A stretch of DNA of 64,000 bases from the NCBI RefSeq assembly GCF_026625725.1, contig NZ_CP113060.1, forward strand, positions 1,246,001 to 1,310,000, written 5' to 3'. Shown piece by piece: positions 44,531 through 53,559 of the stretch. Position numbers and translations under genes: made by a program. The DNA comes from Pseudomonas sp. SL4(2022) (GTDB lineage: Bacteria > Pseudomonadota > Gammaproteobacteria > Pseudomonadales > Pseudomonadaceae). The notes under the pieces are model-generated. The model ran no database searches, was not told the DNA's origin, and was given only the letters and a program-made list of their open reading frames with translations. Positions within the stretch are counted from its first letter, which is position 1; every line of letters begins with the position of its first letter.

Positions 44531-45208
44531 GTGGCGGCCAAGAAGAAGCCCGCCGCCAAACGCGGCGCCAGCCGCTACCAGGCACCGGCGAAAAAGCCGG
44601 TGCCTGGCTGGTTCTGGCTGGTCAGTGGTTTGGTGATCGGCGGCTTCATGGTGTTTCTGTTCAGCCTGGAGCCGGGCCGCGATGAAATCAAACGCGACAA
44701 GCCCGAACAGGCCAAGCAGCAAGCCAAGCCCACCGCGCAGCCGGCCGACGACAAGGAACCGGCCAAACCCAAATACGACTTCTACACCCTGCTGCCAGAA
44801 TCAGAAGTGATCCTGCCGCCACAAGCCATCGAACAGCCCGCCGCCGTGCCTGAGCCCAAACCGGTCAGCCCGGAAGAAGCCGCAAAAATCGACGCCGCCC
44901 GCGCCGAAGCAGCGCTCAATGGCGAGGTGCCGCCACCGCCGCCGGTGGTGGCCAAGGGACCGGTCAGCTCGCAGTTCTTCCTCCAGGCCGGCTCGTTCCG
45001 CCGCAAGGAGGACGCCGACGCCCTGCGCGCGCAGATCATCCTGCTCGGCCAGAACGTGCAGGTGGAATCCGGCAAGGTACGCGAGGAAACCTGGCACCGC
45101 GTGCTGGTCGGGCCTTTTGCCACCCGCGAACAGCTTGGCCAGGCGCAGAAATCGCTGGCGGGCAGTGGCTTCAGCAATCTGTTGTTACAGCAGCGCCAGG
45201 TGCAGTAG
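44531..45208 (+). CDS. SPOR-domain cell-division-type membrane protein (FtsN-like)
   Basis: The 225-residue protein has a basic cytosolic N-terminus (AAKKKPAAKRGASRYQ), one transmembrane helix (about 26-46, WFWLVSGLVIGGFMVFLF), a Pro/Ala-rich periplasmic linker and a C-terminal SPOR domain (about 145-222, FFLQAGSFRRKEDADALRA and WHRVLVGPFATRE) that binds denuded septal peptidoglycan. This layout is that of FtsN. The GTG start abuts the argS stop. argS-SPOR-hslVU is a conserved order in pseudomonads. Confidence 0.85.
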   Translation: MAAKKKPAAKRGASRYQAPAKKPVPGWFWLVSGLVIGGFMVFLFSLEPGRDEIKRDKPEQAKQQAKPTAQPADDKEPAKPKYDFYTLLPESEVILPPQAIEQPAAVPEPKPVSPEEAAKIDAARAEAALNGEVPPPPPVVAKGPVSSQFFLQAGSFRRKEDADALRAQIILLGQNVQVESGKVREETWHRVLVGPFATREQLGQAQKSLAGSGFSNLLLQQRQVQ

Positions 45209-45349
45209 ACCCGCGCCAGACAAGCCCTGCGACCCTATCAGCTGACTATTTGTCGGCGCCGGCTGCACACAGGGCTTGAAGCCGGCGCGCTCAGCCCCCA
45301 CTTCACTCGGCATTGGGCACTTTCGCCCCGCTGCGTGGAGACTCTCCCC

Positions 45350-45880
45350 TTGACCACCATCGTTTCAGTGCGCCGCAACGGCAAAGTCGTCATGGGCGGC
45401 GACGGCCAGGTGTCCCTCGGCAATACCGTGATGAAAGGCAACGCGAAAAAAGTGCGCCGCCTGTACCACGGCCAGGTGCTGGCCGGCTTCGCCGGTGCCA
45501 CCGCCGATGCCTTTACCCTGTTTGAACGCTTTGAAGGCCAGCTTGAAAAGCATCAAGGTCATCTGGTGCGCGCTGCCGTCGAGTTGGCCAAAGACTGGCG
45601 CACCGATCGCTCGCTGAGCCGCCTGGAAGCCATGCTGGCTGTAGCAAACAAGGACGCCTCGCTGATCATCACCGGCAACGGTGACGTGGTGGAGCCCGAG
45701 CATGGCCTGATCGCCATGGGCTCCGGCGGTGGCTTCGCCCAAGCGGCGGCCATGGCCCTGCTGCAAAAAACCGACCTGAGCGCCCGTGAAATCACCGAAA
45801 CCGCGCTGAACATTGCCGGCTCCATTTGTGTCTTCACTAACCAAACCCTGACTATCGAAGAAGAAGACTGCGCCGAGTAA
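45350..45880 (+). CDS. hslV: HslV peptidase subunit of the HslUV protease
   Basis: The 176-residue N-terminal-nucleophile peptidase forms the double hexameric core of HslUV. Activity needs Thr as the first residue after Met removal, so the start must be the TTG at 45350, giving [19 protein letters not shown]. An in-frame GTG five codons upstream would bury the nucleophile. GGAG lies 9 nt before the TTG. It is followed by hslU after 27 bp. Confidence 0.95.
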   Translation: MTTIVSVRRNGKVVMGGDGQVSLGNTVMKGNAKKVRRLYHGQVLAGFAGATADAFTLFERFEGQLEKHQGHLVRAAVELAKDWRTDRSLSRLEAMLAVANKDASLIITGNGDVVEPEHGLIAMGSGGGFAQAAAMALLQKTDLSAREITETALNIAGSICVFTNQTLTIEEEDCAE

Positions 45881-45907
45881 GCGCGCCTTCTTCTGGAGTA
45901 AACCCGC

Positions 45908-47248
45908 ATGTCCATGACGCCCCGCGAGATCGTTCACGAACTCAACCGCCACATCATCGGTCAGGACGACGCCAAGCGCGCCGTGGCCATCGCCCTGCGC
46001 AACCGCTGGCGGCGCATGCAGCTGCCGCTTGAGCTGCGCGCTGAAGTGACGCCAAAGAACATCCTGATGATCGGCCCCACCGGCGTCGGCAAAACCGAGA
46101 TCGCCCGCCGCCTGGCCAAGCTGGCCAATGCTCCGTTTATCAAGGTGGAAGCGACCAAGTTCACCGAGGTTGGCTATGTCGGCCGTGATGTCGAGTCGAT
46201 CATCCGTGACCTCGCCGATGCCGCGATCAAGATGCTGCGCGAGCAGGAGATGATCAAGGTCCGCCACCGCGCCGAAGACGCAGCCGAAGAGCGCATCCTC
46301 GACGCCCTGCTGCCACCCGCCCGCACCGGCTTCAATGAAGAGGCCGCGCCAGCCAGCGACTCCAACACCCGTCAGCTGTTCCGCAAGCGCCTGCGCGAGG
46401 GCCAGCTGGATGACAAGGACATCGAAATCGAAGTGGCCGACGCTCCGGCCGGCATCGAAATCATGACCCCACCGGGCATGGAAGAGATGACCAACCAGCT
46501 GCAAAGCCTGTTTTCCAACATGGGCAAAGGCAAACGCAAGAGCCGCAAGCTCAAGGTCAACGAAGCCCTGAAGATGGTGCGCGACGAAGAGGCCGCGCGC
46601 CTGGTCAACGAAGACGAACTCAAGGCGCAGGCGCTGGAAGCTGTCGAACAAAACGGCATCGTGTTTATCGACGAAATCGACAAAGTGGCCAAGCGCGGCA
46701 ACGTCGGTGGCGCGGATGTGTCCCGCGAAGGCGTACAACGCGACCTGCTGCCGCTGATCGAAGGCTGCACGGTGAACACCAAGCTGGGCATGGTGAAAAC
46801 CGACCACATTCTGTTTATCGCCTCCGGCGCGTTCCACCTGAGCAAGCCAAGCGACCTGGTGCCCGAACTGCAAGGCCGCCTGCCGATTCGCGTCGAGCTG
46901 AAAGCCCTGACCCCACAAGATTTCGAGCGCATCCTCACCGAGCCACACGCCTCGCTCACCGAGCAATATGCCGCGCTGCTGAACACCGAAGGCCTGGGCA
47001 TCCAGTTCGTCGCCGAAGGCATCAAGCGCATCGCCGAGATTGCCTATCAGGTCAACGAGAAAACCGAGAACATCGGCGCGCGCCGCCTGCACACCCTGCT
47101 CGAACGCCTGCTGGAAGAAGTCTCCTTCAGCGCCGGCGACCTGGCCGGCCAGCAGAATGGCGCACCGATCGTGATCGACGCGGCCTACGTCAACAGCCAC
47201 CTCGGTGAACTGGCGCAGGACGAAGACCTCTCGCGCTATATTCTGTAG
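45908..47248 (+). CDS. hslU: HslU ATPase subunit of the HslUV protease
   Basis: The 446-residue AAA+ unfoldase has Walker A GPTGVGKT (56-63), Walker B IVFIDEID, an inserted I-domain (about 110-245), and ends in EDLSRYIL, the C-terminal tail that inserts into HslV. The pore motif GYVGRD is present. It is complete and forms the expected operon with hslV. Confidence 0.96.
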   Translation: MSMTPREIVHELNRHIIGQDDAKRAVAIALRNRWRRMQLPLELRAEVTPKNILMIGPTGVGKTEIARRLAKLANAPFIKVEATKFTEVGYVGRDVESIIRDLADAAIKMLREQEMIKVRHRAEDAAEERILDALLPPARTGFNEEAAPASDSNTRQLFRKRLREGQLDDKDIEIEVADAPAGIEIMTPPGMEEMTNQLQSLFSNMGKGKRKSRKLKVNEALKMVRDEEAARLVNEDELKAQALEAVEQNGIVFIDEIDKVAKRGNVGGADVSREGVQRDLLPLIEGCTVNTKLGMVKTDHILFIASGAFHLSKPSDLVPELQGRLPIRVELKALTPQDFERILTEPHASLTEQYAALLNTEGLGIQFVAEGIKRIAEIAYQVNEKTENIGARRLHTLLERLLEEVSFSAGDLAGQQNGAPIVIDAAYVNSHLGELAQDEDLSRYIL

Positions 47249-47306
47249 CGCGCCCCACCCCTGGCCCGGATGCGCTCCAGGCCAGGGAACCATTGAGGAA
47301 GCGAGC

Positions 47307-47681
47307 ATGCGCATCCCCACCGCAATAAAACTGCACAAAGCCTCGAAAACCCTGGAGCTGCACTACGGCGCGGACGAGCACTACACCCTGCCTGCCGAGT
47401 TTCTGCGCGTGCATTCGCCATCTGCAGAAGTACAGGGCCACGGCAAGCCCATTCTGCAGACCGGCAAGCTCGGCGTCGGTCTGAGCAAGGTCGAGCCGGC
47501 CGGTAATTACGCCCTCAAACTGACCTTCGATGACGGCCACGACAGCGGCCTGTTCACTTGGGATTACTTGGAACAGCTGTCCCTGCGCCAGGCCGAGCTG
47601 TGGAGCGACTATCTGGCCGCACTGAGGGCCGCCGGGCAATCGCGTGACCCGAACGAGAGCGTGGTCAGACTGATGCTCTGA
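47307..47681 (+). CDS. DUF971-family protein
   Basis: The 124-residue protein is of the DUF971 / gamma-butyrobetaine-hydroxylase N-terminal-like family: IKLHKASKTLELHYG, LPAEFLRVHSPSAEVQGHG, YALKLTFDDGHDSGLFTWDYLEQL. The function of stand-alone members is uncertain; some relatives bind zinc or take part in Fe-S cluster chemistry. The start MRIPTAIKL follows GAGGAAG and lies 34 codons inside the longest ORF. It sits 58 bp after hslU, separated by a CCCTGGCC/GGCCAGGG stem. Confidence 0.85.
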   Translation: MRIPTAIKLHKASKTLELHYGADEHYTLPAEFLRVHSPSAEVQGHGKPILQTGKLGVGLSKVEPAGNYALKLTFDDGHDSGLFTWDYLEQLSLRQAELWSDYLAALRAAGQSRDPNESVVRLML

Positions 47682-47774
47682 AACGCTGCACACGGCTTGC
47701 CGGAGCGCTCGCTGAGGCCACATCAGGGCATCAGCCATTTCCGGCCCCACCGCCTACTGGCAGCCTGACAGCAC

Positions 47775-47816
47775 GCGCTCTAACCCGCCACGCTTACCCG
47801 GTTAGAGCGCATTTTC
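47775..47816 (+). terminator. Terminator after the hslVU-DUF971 operon
   Basis: GCGCTCTAACC/GGTTAGAGCGC (47775-47785 with 47800-47810) with a 14-nt loop, followed by ATTTTCT. Confidence 0.85.
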
Positions 47817-47900
47817 TAATCCTTCTCGGCATACTCATCGCGCATTCGGCCAAGATCGTGGTCAGCTTGCACAAATTCACAAACTCGGGTAACCAAGTAG

Positions 47901-47918
47901 TTGGAAGTTTTCTTGCAT
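47901..47918 (+). promoter_or_regulatory. Putative sigma-54 promoter of phaC1
   Basis: TTGGAAGTTTTCTTGCAT has GG-N10-GC spacing with TTGCA at -12 and a weaker -24 half (TGGAAG rather than TGGCAC). It lies about 270 bp before phaC1. A sigma-54-like promoter upstream of phaC1 has been described in P. aeruginosa. Confidence 0.55.
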
Positions 47919-48002
47919 CTGGCCAAACCAGCGGCAGGAAATATTGCGGAGTGATCCGCCCTTGGTAATCCGGGCAATACCTGGTTCATGGAACCCGTTC
48001 AA

Positions 48003-48117
48003 AGTCTCACGAGCTAAAGCCATGCAAGGCAAGAACAGGCGAAGACGCGCAGTGTACGAGCTGTCGCTCCCGAGTCTGTTCCTGCGCAGCAGCGCCGATA
48101 TGCAGCAGACTGGGGGC
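48003..48117. repeat. Interspersed intergenic repeat, copy C
   Basis: CACGAGCTAAAGCCATGCAAGG, GAACAGGCGAAGACGCGCAGTG, CGAGTCTGTTCCTGCG and GCGCCGATATGCAGCAG follow the order of copy A (3897-4101). This copy lies between the putative sigma-54 promoter and phaC1, so it would be part of the phaC1 leader. Confidence 0.55.
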
Positions 48118-48188
48118 AGGTTCTAGCCCTGTGTCGCCGTGCACAGCAAGTTGCCGGTATTTCGTCTCAGGACAATGGAGCGTTGTAG

Positions 48189-49868
48189 ATGACAGATAAG
48201 AATAATGATGACCTGAAACACCAGGCCTCCGAGAACACCCTGGGCCTTAACCCGGTAATCGGCATCCGGGGTAAAGACCTGCTCAGCTCTGCGCGTATCG
48301 TACTCAAGCAAGCCCTCAAGCAACCCCTGCACAGTGCCAAACACCTGGCCCACTTCAGTATCGAACTGAAAAACGTGATGCTCGGCCAATCCGAACTCAC
48401 CCCCACCGAAGGCGATCGGCGCTTTGCTGATCCGGCCTGGAGCCAGAACCCGCTGTACCGTCGTTACCTGCAGACCTACTTGGCCTGGCGCAAGGAGCTG
48501 CACGACTGGGTCGAGCACAGCAACCTGTCCGAACAGGACGCCAGCCGCGGCCACTTCGTGATCAATCTGATGACCGAAGCCATGGCCCCGAGCAACAGCA
48601 TGGCTAACCCGGCGGCCGTCAAACGCTTCTTCGAGACTGGCGGCAAGAGTCTGCTCGATGGCCTGTCGCATCTGGCCAAAGACATCGTCAACAACGGCGG
48701 CATGCCCAGCCAGGTCAATATGAACGCCTTCGAGGTTGGCAAGAACCTCGCCACCAGCGACGGCGCGGTGATCTTCCGTAACGACCTGCTGGAACTGATT
48801 CAGTACAAGCCAATCACCGAGCAAGTGCACGAACGCCCGCTGCTGGTGGTGCCGCCACAGATCAACAAGTTCTACGTCTTCGACCTGTCACCGGAAAAGA
48901 GCGTGGCGCGCTTTCTGCTGCGCAACGGCGTGCAGACCTTCGTGGTGAGCTGGCGCAACCCGACCAAGGCCCACCGCGAGTGGGGCCTGTCGACCTATAT
49001 CGAAGCGCTGAAAGAAGCCATCGACGTGGTCACCGCCATCACCGGCAGCAACGACATCAACATGCTCGGCGCCTGCTCCGGCGGCCTCACCACCACCTCG
49101 CTGCTGGGCCATTACGCCGCGCTGGGAGATAAGAAGGTAAACGCCCTGACCCTGCTGGTCAGCGTGCTGGACAATCGCCTGGAAACCGACGTTGCCCTGT
49201 TTGCCGATGAGAAAAGCCTGGAGCTGGCCAAACGCCGTTCCTACCAGGCCGGTGTACTGGAAGGCAGCGACATGGCCAAAGTCTTTGCCTGGATGCGTCC
49301 CAATGACCTGATCTGGAACTACTGGGTCAACAACTACCTGCTGGGCAACGAGCCACCGGTATTCGACATTCTCTACTGGAACAACGACACCACCCGCCTG
49401 CCGGCCGCCCTGCATGGCGAGTTTATTGACATGTTCCAGTCCAACCCGCTGATTCGGGCCAACGCCTTGGAAGTCTGCGGCACGCCGATTGACCTCAAGC
49501 AGGTCACCAGCGACCTGTACTGTGTAGCCGGCACCACCGACCACATCACACCGTGGGAGTCGTGCTACAAGTCAGCCAAGCTGTTTGGCGGCAACGTCGA
49601 ATTCGTGCTGTCCAACAGCGGGCACATTCAGAGCATTCTCAACCCGCCGGGTAACCCCAAGGCGCGTTACATGACCAACACGGAACTGCACGCTGATCCG
49701 AAAACCTGGCAAGCCACTTCTACCAAGCATGCCGACTCCTGGTGGCTGCATTGGCAGACTTGGCTGGCACAGCGCTCCGGTGAAATGAAAAAGGCGCCGA
49801 CCCAGCTTGGCAATAAAAAGCACCCCGCCGGCGAAGCAGCGCCTGGCACTTACGTTCACGAACGTTGA
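48189..49868 (+). CDS. phaC1: Class II poly(3-hydroxyalkanoate) synthase 1
   Basis: The 559-residue granule-bound enzyme polymerises medium-chain 3-hydroxyacyl-CoA. The catalytic triad is at the canonical class II positions: C296 (LGACSGG), D451 (TTDHITPW) and H479 (SNSGHIQS). The alpha/beta-hydrolase fold is complete. It is the first gene of phaC1-phaZ-phaC2-phaD. Codons 4-6 contain AAGAATAA, a Crc/Hfq-type motif overlapping the translation-initiation region. Confidence 0.97.
   Translation: MTDKNNDDLKHQASENTLGLNPVIGIRGKDLLSSARIVLKQALKQPLHSAKHLAHFSIELKNVMLGQSELTPTEGDRRFADPAWSQNPLYRRYLQTYLAWRKELHDWVEHSNLSEQDASRGHFVINLMTEAMAPSNSMANPAAVKRFFETGGKSLLDGLSHLAKDIVNNGGMPSQVNMNAFEVGKNLATSDGAVIFRNDLLELIQYKPITEQVHERPLLVVPPQINKFYVFDLSPEKSVARFLLRNGVQTFVVSWRNPTKAHREWGLSTYIEALKEAIDVVTAITGSNDINMLGACSGGLTTTSLLGHYAALGDKKVNALTLLVSVLDNRLETDVALFADEKSLELAKRRSYQAGVLEGSDMAKVFAWMRPNDLIWNYWVNNYLLGNEPPVFDILYWNNDTTRLPAALHGEFIDMFQSNPLIRANALEVCGTPIDLKQVTSDLYCVAGTTDHITPWESCYKSAKLFGGNVEFVLSNSGHIQSILNPPGNPKARYMTNTELHADPKTWQATSTKHADSWWLHWQTWLAQRSGEMKKAPTQLGNKKHPAGEAAPGTYVHER
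48198..48205 (+). promoter_or_regulatory. Crc/Hfq AAnAAnAA motif at the phaC1 start
   Basis: AAGAATAA occupies codons 4-6 of phaC1, within the ribosome footprint. Crc is reported to repress phaC1 translation in P. putida under carbon excess relative to nitrogen, and this motif would be the target. It is a candidate by sequence only. Confidence 0.5.
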
Positions 49869-50023
49869 TACCTGCGCACTGCGCAGCACTGCCCGCGGCA
49901 CTGGAGGTGCCGCTCGCCCACCCAGGCAATGGTCTGAGTGCGGCGAACCAGGCTTTGCCCTGGCGTTTCTGGAAATGACCCGGAGGGTCTGACCCAGCGT
50001 TTTCACTGATAGGGCTTCTGCGC

Positions 50024-50884
50024 ATGTCGCTACCTTTCGTATTCCGCACCATCGAACTGGACGGCCAGACCATCCGTACCGCCGTTCGCCCCGGCAACGG
50101 CAAGATGACCCCGCTGCTGATCTTCAACGGCATCGGGGCCAACCTGGAACTGGTCATGCCCTTCGTGCGCGCCCTCGACCCCGACCTGGAAGTCATCGCC
50201 TTCGACGTGCCTGGCGTAGGCGGTTCATCCACCCCCAGCACACCGTACCGTTTTCCTGGCCTGGCCAAGCTGGCAGCACGCATGCTCGACTACCTCGACT
50301 ACGGTCAGGTCAATGCCATTGGCGTGTCCTGGGGTGGCGCACTGGCACAGCAGTTTGCTCACGACTACCCGGAGCGCTGCAAGAAACTGATCCTCGCCGC
50401 CACCTCAGCCGGCGCGGTGATGGTGCCAGGCAAACCCAAGGTGCTCTGGTGCATGGCCAGCCCCCGACGTTATGTGCAGCCCTCCTATGGCGTGCAGATT
50501 GCCCCGGACATCTACGGTGGCGCCTTTCGCCGTGACCCCAAGCTGGCGCTGGCGCACGCCAGTAAAGTCCGCTCGGGCGGCAAGATGGGCTATTACTGGC
50601 AGCTGTTCGCCGGCCTCGGCTGGACCAGCATCCACTGGCTGCACAAAATCCGCCAACCGACGCTGGTCATGGCCGGTGATGACGACCCTCTGATCCCATT
50701 GGTGAATATGCGCCTGCTGGCCTGGCGCATCCCCAACTCAGAATTGCACGTCATCGACGACGGCCACCTGTTTCTGGTGACCCGCGCCGAAGCCGTGGCG
50801 CCGATCATCATGAAGTTCCTTGAGGAAGAGCGTCAGCGCGCCATCATGCACCCACAGCCGGCAGCCGCACGCACCCTGAGCTGA
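50024..50884 (+). CDS. phaZ: Intracellular PHA depolymerase
   Basis: The 286-residue alpha/beta hydrolase mobilises stored medium-chain PHA. The triad S102 (GVSWGGA), D221 (AGDDDPLIP) and H248 (IDDGHLF) is at the numbering established for P. putida PhaZ. It lies between the two synthases, so polymer synthesis and breakdown share an operon. It starts 155 bp after phaC1. Confidence 0.96.
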   Translation: MSLPFVFRTIELDGQTIRTAVRPGNGKMTPLLIFNGIGANLELVMPFVRALDPDLEVIAFDVPGVGGSSTPSTPYRFPGLAKLAARMLDYLDYGQVNAIGVSWGGALAQQFAHDYPERCKKLILAATSAGAVMVPGKPKVLWCMASPRRYVQPSYGVQIAPDIYGGAFRRDPKLALAHASKVRSGGKMGYYWQLFAGLGWTSIHWLHKIRQPTLVMAGDDDPLIPLVNMRLLAWRIPNSELHVIDDGHLFLVTRAEAVAPIIMKFLEEERQRAIMHPQPAAARTLS

Positions 50885-50947
50885 CCGCACCTTGGTTGGG
50901 CAGGCGCCCCCTGACAACGCACCGAGGCTGTGCCGGCCGCTCAGTGC

Positions 50948-50976
50948 TTGACCCGTTTCCGGGCACGTTGTATTAC
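50948..50976 (+). promoter_or_regulatory. Putative sigma-70 promoter upstream of phaC2
   Basis: TTGACC, 17-bp spacer, TATTAC, ending 113 bp before the phaC2 start and 64 bp after the phaZ stop. It could give phaC2-phaD expression independent of the phaC1 promoter. Confidence 0.5.
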
Positions 50977-51089
50977 CTGAAGCTTGTCGCGCGGTAGTCT
51001 GGAATGCACCTAGCGCGCGCGTTGGTATAAGCCTTGCTGCTTATCTATCGACCTTGAAGTCTCACGGTTTGACGACGGAGTGTTGCCCA

Positions 51090-52772
51090 ATGCGAGACCA
51101 GCCTGCCAAAAACGCCCTGCCCGCCCGCAGCAGTGTGATGAATGCCCAGAACGCGGTGGTCGGCCTGCGCGGCCGCGACTTGCTTTCCACACTGCGCAGC
51201 CTGGCCCTGCAAGGGGTCCGACACCCCATCCACAGCGCACGGCATGCCGTAGCCCTCGGCGGCCAGCTGGGGCGGGTGCTGCTGGGTGACAAACCGTTCA
51301 AGGTCAACCCACAAGATCCGCGCTTCGCCGACCCAACCTGGCGTGAAAACCCGCTTTACAGCCGCAGCCTGCAAGCCTACCTGGCTTGCCAGAAGCAGCT
51401 GAACAGCTGGATCGACGAGAGCAACCTGGACGCCGATGACCGTGCCCGCGCACGTTTTGTCGCTACCCTGCTCGGCGATGCCCTCGCCCCCAGCAACACC
51501 CTACTCAATCCACAGGTGATCAAAGAACTGTTCAACAGCGGCGGCAGCAGCCTGCTCAAGGGCGTGACCCATCTGTTCGATGACCTGGTGAACAACGACG
51601 GCATGCCTAGCCAGGTCAGCAAACACGCTTTCGAAGTCGGCCGTAACCTGGCCACCACGAGCGGCGCAGTGGTGTTTCGCAACGAGTTGCTGGAGCTGAT
51701 CCAGTACAAACCGATGAGCGAAAAACAGTACGCCAAACCGCTGCTGATCGTGCCGCCGCAAATCAACAAGTTCTATATCTTCGACCTCTCCAGCGAAAAA
51801 AGCTTCGTCCAGTACGCACTGAAGAATGGCTTGCAAACCTTCGTCATCAGCTGGCGCAACCCGGACCCGCGGCATCGCGAATGGGGCCTGTCGAGCTACG
51901 TAGAAGCACTGGAAAAAGCCATCGACGTCTGCCGTGAAATCACCGGCAGCAAGGACGTTAACCTCCTCGGTGCCTGCGCCGGCGGCCTGACCATTGCGGC
52001 GCTGCAAGGTCATTTACAAGCCAAGCGTCAGTTGCGCAAAGTGGCCAGCGCCACCTACATGGTCAGCCTGCTCGACAGCCAGATCGACAGCCCAGCCATG
52101 CTTTTTGCTGACGAGCTGACCCTCGAAGCCGCCAAACGCCGCTCCTACCAGCAAGGCGTTCTGGATGGCCGTGACATGGCGCGGGTGTTCGCCTGGATGC
52201 GCCCAAACGACCTGATCTGGAATTACTGGGTCAACAACTACCTGCTCGGCAAGCAGCCGCCGGCCTTCGACATTCTCTACTGGAACAACGACAACACCCG
52301 CCTACCCGCAGCTCTACACGGCGACCTGATCGACTTCTTCAAGCACAACCCGCTGACCCGCCCAAGCGGCCTGGAAGTCTGTGGTACGCCAGTGGACCTG
52401 CAGAAGGTCACGGTCGACAGCTTCAGCGTCGCCGGGATCAACGACCACATCACCCCCTGGGACGCGGTCTACCGCTCGACCTTGCTGCTGGGCGGCAACC
52501 GGCGCTTTATCCTGTCCAACAGCGGACACATCCAAAGCATTCTCAACCCGCCGGGCAACCCCAAATCCAATTACCTGGAAAACCCCAAGCTCACCGGCGA
52601 CCCACGCGCCTGGTACCACGATGCCGAGCACGTACAGGGCAGCTGGTGGCCGGTGTGGCTGAAGTGGATGCAGGAACGCTCGGGCGAACAGCGGGACACC
52701 CTGATGGCCCTGGGCAACCAGAACCACCCTGCCATGGAAGCGGCTCCCGGCACCTACGTGCACGTGCGCTGA
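51090..52772 (+). CDS. phaC2: Class II poly(3-hydroxyalkanoate) synthase 2
   Basis: The 560-residue paralogue of PhaC1 has its nucleophile at C296 (LGACAGG), Asp in INDHITPWD and His in SNSGHIQS. It differs from PhaC1 mainly in the first 60 residues. The start MRDQPAKNALPAR matches PhaC2 homologues; a TTG 12 codons upstream is rejected. A GC-rich stem-loop separates it from phaD. Confidence 0.96.
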   Translation: MRDQPAKNALPARSSVMNAQNAVVGLRGRDLLSTLRSLALQGVRHPIHSARHAVALGGQLGRVLLGDKPFKVNPQDPRFADPTWRENPLYSRSLQAYLACQKQLNSWIDESNLDADDRARARFVATLLGDALAPSNTLLNPQVIKELFNSGGSSLLKGVTHLFDDLVNNDGMPSQVSKHAFEVGRNLATTSGAVVFRNELLELIQYKPMSEKQYAKPLLIVPPQINKFYIFDLSSEKSFVQYALKNGLQTFVISWRNPDPRHREWGLSSYVEALEKAIDVCREITGSKDVNLLGACAGGLTIAALQGHLQAKRQLRKVASATYMVSLLDSQIDSPAMLFADELTLEAAKRRSYQQGVLDGRDMARVFAWMRPNDLIWNYWVNNYLLGKQPPAFDILYWNNDNTRLPAALHGDLIDFFKHNPLTRPSGLEVCGTPVDLQKVTVDSFSVAGINDHITPWDAVYRSTLLLGGNRRFILSNSGHIQSILNPPGNPKSNYLENPKLTGDPRAWYHDAEHVQGSWWPVWLKWMQERSGEQRDTLMALGNQNHPAMEAAPGTYVHVR

Positions 52773-52782
52773 ACAACCGCCA

Positions 52783-52806
52783 CTGGCCGCAGCCTGCTGC
52801 GGCCAG
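52783..52806 (+). terminator. Stem-loop between phaC2 and phaD
   Basis: CTGGCCGCAG-CCTG-CTGCGGCCAG, a perfect 10-bp stem with no T-tract, 11 bp after phaC2. It more likely stabilises or attenuates the transcript than terminates it fully. Confidence 0.5.
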
Positions 52807-52845
52807 GTATCGTCAAACGCCCCGCGGCCAGCATAAGAAGACCGG

Positions 52846-53460
52846 ATGAAAACCCGCGACAGAATCCTTGAATGTGCCCTGCTGTTGTTCAACCAGAAGG
52901 GCGAACCGAATGTCTCCACCCTGGAAATCGCCAACGAACTGGGCATCAGCCCGGGCAACCTGTACTACCACTTCCACGGCAAGGAGCCGCTGATCCTCGG
53001 CCTGTTCGAGCGCTTTCAGGCCGAGTTGGCGCCGCTGCTCTCGCCGCCCGAAGACGTGCAGCTGGATGTCGAAGACTACTGGCTGTTTCTGCACCTGATT
53101 GTCGAACGCCTGGCACACTACCGCTTTTTGTTTCAGGACCTCTCCAACCTCACCAGCCGCTTGCCGAAACTCGAACGCGGCATGCGCCACTGGCTCAACA
53201 GCCTGAAACGCGCGCTGGCTGAACTGCTCGCGCAACTGCAGCTAGACGGCCAGTTGCACAGCGACACCGCATCACTCGGCCAACTGGTCGAGCAGATCAC
53301 CCTGACCCTGCTGTTCTCCCTCGACTACCAGCGCATCATTGGCCGCGAAGGTGAAAGCCGTCTGGTGGTGTACCAGGTGATGATGCTGGTGGCCCCACAC
53401 CTCGCGGGCACTTCACGCCTGGCAGCCGAGCACTTGGCCAGTCGCTACCTGGAAGCGTGA
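52846..53460 (+). CDS. phaD: TetR-family PHA regulator
   Basis: The 204-residue protein has an N-terminal TetR HTH (ILECALLLFNQKG, STLEIANELGISPGNLYYHFHGKEPLI). In P. putida, PhaD activates the pha genes, most strongly at the phaI promoter, and binds a CoA intermediate. It has the canonical position after phaC2. Confidence 0.94.
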   Translation: MKTRDRILECALLLFNQKGEPNVSTLEIANELGISPGNLYYHFHGKEPLILGLFERFQAELAPLLSPPEDVQLDVEDYWLFLHLIVERLAHYRFLFQDLSNLTSRLPKLERGMRHWLNSLKRALAELLAQLQLDGQLHSDTASLGQLVEQITLTLLFSLDYQRIIGREGESRLVVYQVMMLVAPHLAGTSRLAAEHLASRYLEA

Positions 53461-53461
53461 T

Positions 53462-53497
53462 ACGCAGCGCCTGAGCCCATTTACTCAGGCGCTGCGT
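53462..53497 (+). terminator. Stem-loop after phaD
   Basis: ACGCAGCGCCTGAG/CTCAGGCGCTGCGT forms a 14-bp stem with an 8-nt loop, 1 bp after the phaD stop. There is no T-tract, but the strength and position suggest the operon end. Confidence 0.6.
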
Positions 53498-53559
53498 GCG
53501 GCATTCCCACACTCAGGCAAAAGCCCCTAAACCGCAAAGGGATGATCTAAGCGCCTTTC

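Noticed and set aside
43097..44722. 541-codon minus-strand ORF
   Set aside because: Antisense to argS; His/Val/Gln-rich translation without domains.
45335..45349. Upstream GTG start for hslV
   Set aside because: It would place five residues before the Thr that must become the N-terminal nucleophile.
45365..47338. 657-codon minus-strand ORF
   Set aside because: Antisense to hslV-hslU; a codon-bias artefact.
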